From Citrobacter amalonaticus (GTDB lineage Bacteria > Pseudomonadota > Gammaproteobacteria > Enterobacterales > Enterobacteriaceae): 64,000 nucleotides of DNA. The stretch covers positions 2,480,001 to 2,544,000 of the forward strand of contig NZ_AP024585.1 in NCBI RefSeq assembly GCF_018323885.1, given 5' to 3'. Positions 60,527-64,000 of the stretch are shown in pieces. The notes under the pieces were generated by a model. That model saw only the letters and a program-made list of their open reading frames with translations. It did not search any database and was not told the origin of the DNA. The number at the start of each line of letters is the position of its first letter. Positions within the stretch are counted from its first letter, which is position 1. Both the position numbers and the translations under genes were made by a program.

Positions 60527-61270
60527 ATGTCTATCACGGCGAAATCTGTATACCGTGACACCGGGAATTTTTTCCGTAATCAATTTTTAACCATCCTGCT
60601 GATCTCGCTGCTGTGCGCGTTCATAACGGTGGTATTAGGGCATGCCTTCTCACCCAGCGATGCGCAGATTGCGCAACTGAGTGAAGGGGATCATCTTGAA
60701 GGAAGCGTAGGCTTGTTCGAACTGGTGCAAAACATGACGCCGGAGCAGCAGCAGATCCTGTTGCGCGCCTCGGCAGCGTCTACCTTTTCAGGACTGATTG
60801 GTAATGCCGTCCTGGCCGGTGGCGTTCTGCTGATGATTCAGTTAATTTCAGCCGGTCATCGCGTCAGCGCCCTGCGCGCGATCGGTGCCAGTGCGCCGAT
60901 CCTGCCGCGTCTGTTCATCCTGATTTTACTGACGACCCTGCTGGTACAGCTCGGGATTATGCTGGTCGTGGTACCAGGCATCCTGTTGGCAATCCTGCTG
61001 GCGCTTGCGCCGATTATGCTGGTTCAGGATAAAATGGGTGTATTCGCCGCAATGCGCAACAGTATGCGTCTGGCGTGGTCTAATATGCGACTGGTCGCCC
61101 CGGCGGTGATGGGCTGGCTGCTGGCAAAAACGCTACTGTTGCTGTTTGCCTCCAGCTTTGCTGCGCTTGACCCTAACGTTGGCGCCGTTATCGCGAATAC
61201 GTTGAGCAATCTGATCTCCGCCATATTGCTCATCTACCTGTTCCGTCTGTATATGTTGATTCGCCAATAA
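60527..61270 (+). CDS. yciC: UPF0259 inner-membrane protein YciC
   Basis: A 247-residue multi-pass inner-membrane protein (E. coli length), with about six helices (first [19 protein letters not shown]). Function unknown. Start [11 protein letters not shown] follows AAGGAGAGTGC; an upstream in-frame start is not supported. 55 bp before yciB. Confidence 0.94.
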   Translation: MSITAKSVYRDTGNFFRNQFLTILLISLLCAFITVVLGHAFSPSDAQIAQLSEGDHLEGSVGLFELVQNMTPEQQQILLRASAASTFSGLIGNAVLAGGVLLMIQLISAGHRVSALRAIGASAPILPRLFILILLTTLLVQLGIMLVVVPGILLAILLALAPIMLVQDKMGVFAAMRNSMRLAWSNMRLVAPAVMGWLLAKTLLLLFASSFAALDPNVGAVIANTLSNLISAILLIYLFRLYMLIRQ

Positions 61271-61325
61271 CCCTGTCTGCGTCGCCGGCAGTAATGCCCG
61301 ACGCGTTTGATTACGGAATCGAAGA

Positions 61326-61865
61326 ATGAAGCAGTTTCTTGATTTTTTACCGCTGGTTGTCTTCTTTGTTTTTTACAAAGTGTACGACATCTATGCGGCC
61401 ACCTCGGCGCTCATTGTCGCAACGGCAATCGTGCTCATCTACAGCTGGGTTCGCTATCGCAAAGTTGAAAAAATGGCGCTGATCACTTTTGTTCTGGTGG
61501 CCGTGTTCGGCGGGTTAACCCTCTTCTTCCATAATGATGAGTTTATTAAATGGAAAGTGACGGTGATTTACGGCCTGTTTGCCGGTGCGCTTCTGGTTAG
61601 CCAGTGGATCATGAAAAAGCCGCTGATCCAGCGCATGCTGGGTAAAGAACTGACGCTACCACAGCCGGTCTGGTCTAAGCTCAACCTCGCGTGGGCCATC
61701 TTCTTTATTCTGTGTGGGCTTGCCAATATCTACATCGCCTTCTGGCTACCGCAAAATATCTGGGTGAACTTTAAGGTATTCGGCCTCACCGCCTTGACGC
61801 TGATCTTTACCCTGTTGAGTGGTGTTTATATCTATCGCCATCTCCCGCAAGAAGACAAATCGTAA
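61326..61865 (+). CDS. yciB: Inner-membrane protein YciB (IspZ/septation family)
   Basis: A 179-residue protein with five membrane helices, same length as E. coli YciB. It affects cell-envelope synthesis and interacts with elongation and division proteins in E. coli. Followed by a terminator; in E. coli yciA and tonB come next, here replaced by a siderophore receptor gene. Confidence 0.96.
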   Translation: MKQFLDFLPLVVFFVFYKVYDIYAATSALIVATAIVLIYSWVRYRKVEKMALITFVLVAVFGGLTLFFHNDEFIKWKVTVIYGLFAGALLVSQWIMKKPLIQRMLGKELTLPQPVWSKLNLAWAIFFILCGLANIYIAFWLPQNIWVNFKVFGLTALTLIFTLLSGVYIYRHLPQEDKS

Positions 61866-61875
61866 ATGCTCATCC

Positions 61876-61900
61876 AACCAGGCCCATGGGCCTGGTTTTG
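61876..61900 (+). terminator. Terminator after yciB
   Basis: AACCAGGCCC (61876-61885) pairs with GGGCCTGGTT (61888-61897), then TTTTG; a 10-bp stem 11 bp after the yciB stop. Confidence 0.88.
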
Positions 61901-61983
61901 CTTTCTGCACAATCCCTGCCGTACTCGCCCTAAATTGCCTGAATCGTGAAGATATTATGGAGATTGCCTTCACAACATTGAAA

Positions 61984-61998
61984 TGAGAATAATTATCA
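61984..61998 (+). promoter_or_regulatory. Fur box upstream of the siderophore receptor
   Basis: TGAGAATAATTATCA matches the 7-1-7 Fur consensus TGATAATNATTATCA at all but one position. It lies 43 bp before the receptor ATG, the expected place for iron repression. Confidence 0.9.
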
Positions 61999-62040
61999 TT
62001 GATATTCCGTATCGAATTTTTACAATTGGGATGTCAGTTG

Positions 62041-64000
62041 ATGAATACGATAACAAAAATTTCTCCACGCCCTCTGGCGCTTTTGATTGCCACAGCATTA
62101 AGCGGAAATGCATTCGCCGCAGACGACGTTCTGAACGACGGTGAAACGATGGTCGTCCAGGCCACCGCCGAAGAAGCTCTCAAACAACAACCCGGTGTTT
62201 CTATTATCACCGCCAAAGACATTGAAAAATCCCCACCGGTCAACGACCTCTCCGATATTATTCGCACCATGCCCGGTGTGAACCTGACGGGCAACAGCGC
62301 CAGCGGCAGTCGGGGAAATAACCGTCAGATTGATATTCGCGGCATGGGTCCGGAAAACACGCTGATCCTGATTGACGGCGTACCGGTCACCTCGCGAAAC
62401 TCGGTGCGCTATAGCTGGCGCGGGGAGCGTGATACCCGTGGTGACACAAACTGGGTACCGGCAGAGATGGTCGAGCGTATTGAGGTGCTGCGCGGCCCGG
62501 CAGCGGCACGTTACGGTTCCGGCGCGGCGGGTGGCGTCGTAAATATCATCACTAAACGGCCAACGAACGACTGGCATGGCTCGCTGTCTCTTTATACCAA
62601 CCAGCCCGAGAACAGCAAAGAAGGTGCCACCAGGCGAGCGAACGTCAATCTGAGCGGCCCGCTCATTGACGATGTTCTCACCATGCGTTTGTATGGCAAC
62701 ATCAACAAAACTGACGCCGATGCGGCGGATATCAATACCCGGCAAAATGGATCCTATGCCGCAGGGCACGAAGGGGTGCGCAATAAAGACATCAACGCCC
62801 TGCTCTCCTGGAAACTGACGCCACAGCAAATTGTCGATTTTGACTACAGCTACAATCGTCAGGGCAATATCTATGCCGGGGATACCCAGTATAGCAACGC
62901 TAACGTCAGTCCTGACGGGCTGGTCAGTACCCTTTACGGCGATGAAACCAACCGGATGTATCGTCAGTCGTGGGGGCTGACGCATAACGGCATCTGGGAC
63001 TGGGGGCAGTCTACATTCGGCGTCTACTACGAAAAAACCAATAACACCCGAATGCAGGAAGGCTCGACCGGTAAAGTGGAAGGGATGATCAATAACACCG
63101 AATACGCCACCAGCCGCCTGGAATCTTATCGTTCTTCCGGAGAACTCAACATCCCTGTCTTCTGGCTGGTTGATCAAACCCTGACGGTGGGTGCGGAGTG
63201 GAACCGTGACGAACTCAACGATCCGGCGTCTATGCAGGCCACCAGCGCATCCGGCGTGCAGATTGGCAATGTCTCCGGTGACGCCTCCAGTCGCAGTTCC
63301 AAAAATAGCGCCACGCTCACCGGTATATATCTGGAAGATAATATCGAAGCGCGGCCTGGCACGGATATTATTCCGGGGATCCGTTTTGACTATCACGACG
63401 AATTTGGCAGCAACTGGAGCCCCAGTCTGAATATGTCGCAGGAACTGGGCGATCTGTTTAAGCTGAAAGCCGGGATTGCGCGCGTCTTTAAAGCGCCAAA
63501 CCTGTATCAGTCCAGCGAGGGATATTTGCTCTCCACGCGCGGCAACGGGTGTCCGAATACTATCGCCACCGGCAGTTGTTATCTGCTGGGTAATCCGGAT
63601 CTGGACCCGGAAATCAGTATTAACAAAGAGATCGGCCTGGAATTTAATTACGCTGGGTGGGATGCGGGAATCACCTGGTTCCGTAATGACTATAAGAATA
63701 AAATCGTCGCCGGGACCGATATTATCGGTTACGCCTCCAACGGAAATAACATCCTGCAATGGGAAAATGGTGGCAAAGCGATTGTCGAAGGTCTGGAAGG
63801 TAACGTGGTGATTCCGCTGGTGCCGGAAACGTTAAGCTGGCGCACAAACGCGACGTATATGATCAAATCAGAGAACAAGGACACCGGTAACCCGCTCTCC
63901 GTGATCCCGAAATACACCATTAATACCCTGCTCGACTGGCAGGTGAACGACAAGCTTTCCACGCAGCTACAGTGGACGCAGTACGGTCGACAAAAACCGC
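62041..64000 (+). CDS. TonB-dependent catecholate siderophore receptor, FepA/IroN family (partial, runs off the right edge)
   Basis: The first 653 codons stay open to the window end, so the gene is partial. Signal peptide ends at AFA; the TonB-box region is ETMVVQA; the plug has LSDIIRTMPGVNLTGNSASG, MGPENTLILIDGVPV and YGSGAAGGVVNIITKRPT; the barrel has the loop Cys pair NGCPNTIATGSCY. It is close to IroN and FepA but matches neither exactly from memory, so the ligand (enterobactin, salmochelin or a related catechol) is open. A Fur box precedes it. About 90-100 residues should lie beyond the edge. Confidence 0.9.
   Translation, partial: MNTITKISPRPLALLIATALSGNAFAADDVLNDGETMVVQATAEEALKQQPGVSIITAKDIEKSPPVNDLSDIIRTMPGVNLTGNSASGSRGNNRQIDIRGMGPENTLILIDGVPVTSRNSVRYSWRGERDTRGDTNWVPAEMVERIEVLRGPAAARYGSGAAGGVVNIITKRPTNDWHGSLSLYTNQPENSKEGATRRANVNLSGPLIDDVLTMRLYGNINKTDADAADINTRQNGSYAAGHEGVRNKDINALLSWKLTPQQIVDFDYSYNRQGNIYAGDTQYSNANVSPDGLVSTLYGDETNRMYRQSWGLTHNGIWDWGQSTFGVYYEKTNNTRMQEGSTGKVEGMINNTEYATSRLESYRSSGELNIPVFWLVDQTLTVGAEWNRDELNDPASMQATSASGVQIGNVSGDASSRSSKNSATLTGIYLEDNIEARPGTDIIPGIRFDYHDEFGSNWSPSLNMSQELGDLFKLKAGIARVFKAPNLYQSSEGYLLSTRGNGCPNTIATGSCYLLGNPDLDPEISINKEIGLEFNYAGWDAGITWFRNDYKNKIVAGTDIIGYASNGNNILQWENGGKAIVEGLEGNVVIPLVPETLSWRTNATYMIKSENKDTGNPLSVIPKYTINTLLDWQVNDKLSTQLQWTQYGRQKP

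Noticed and set aside
62098..63759. A 553-codon open frame antisense to the siderophore receptor
   Set aside because: The plus-strand frame matches a known receptor family from end to end; the antisense frame has no recognisable domain or ribosome site and arises from codon bias.

Overview
The window is a chromosomal segment of an enteric bacterium of the Enterobacteriaceae. Nearly every gene has a recognisable Escherichia coli K-12 counterpart, in an order collinear with the K-12 ompG-to-yciB stretch (read here in the opposite direction). Departures point to a Citrobacter-like or Salmonella-like genome: a katN manganese catalase gene follows yciGFE as in Salmonella, pspE, the puu putrescine cluster and ycjD are absent, and several accessory genes sit at the breaks. 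The genus is an inference from gene content and order; no rRNA or other decisive marker is present. There are no tRNAs, insertion sequences, prophage genes or CRISPR arrays.

Layout. 1-12.8 kb (minus strand): the ycjM-V/ompG carbohydrate operon, with a solute-binding lipoprotein, two permeases, an ATPase, two GH phosphorylases, two dehydrogenases, an epimerase, a beta-phosphoglucomutase and an outer-membrane porin. It begins at a promoter overlapped by a LacI-type operator, and an identical copy of that operator lies 10 kb downstream. 12.9-15.6 kb: the phage-shock pspABCD operon with a sigma-54 promoter and the divergent activator gene pspF. 15.6-16.7 kb: an accessory island with a small cysteine amidase-like protein and a periplasmic partner, the best candidate for an undescribed system. 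16.7-22 kb: sapABCDF. 22-30.3 kb: fabI, yciW, rnb, pdeR, yciZ, yciT, osmB.

30.3-48.3 kb: mostly housekeeping genes: yciH-pyrF, lapB-lapA (LPS control), pgpB, ribA, acnA, the tiny genes ymiC/yciX/ymiA, cysB, topA, yciN, sohB, yciK-btuR, rluB, yciO-rnm. 48.4-55.1 kb: the complete trp operon with TrpR operator, leader peptide and attenuator. The leader peptide has a single Trp codon instead of the usual tandem pair.

55.1-59.5 kb: an accessory diguanylate cyclase, then yciG-yciF-yciE-katN, a stress-type operon. 59.5-64 kb: ompW, yciC, yciB, and a Fur-boxed TonB-dependent catecholate siderophore receptor of the FepA/IroN family that runs off the right edge. Convergent gene pairs are separated by clear intrinsic terminators. 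Residue positions given here were counted on the predicted proteins; family assignments rest on recalled sequence similarity and motifs, not on a database search.
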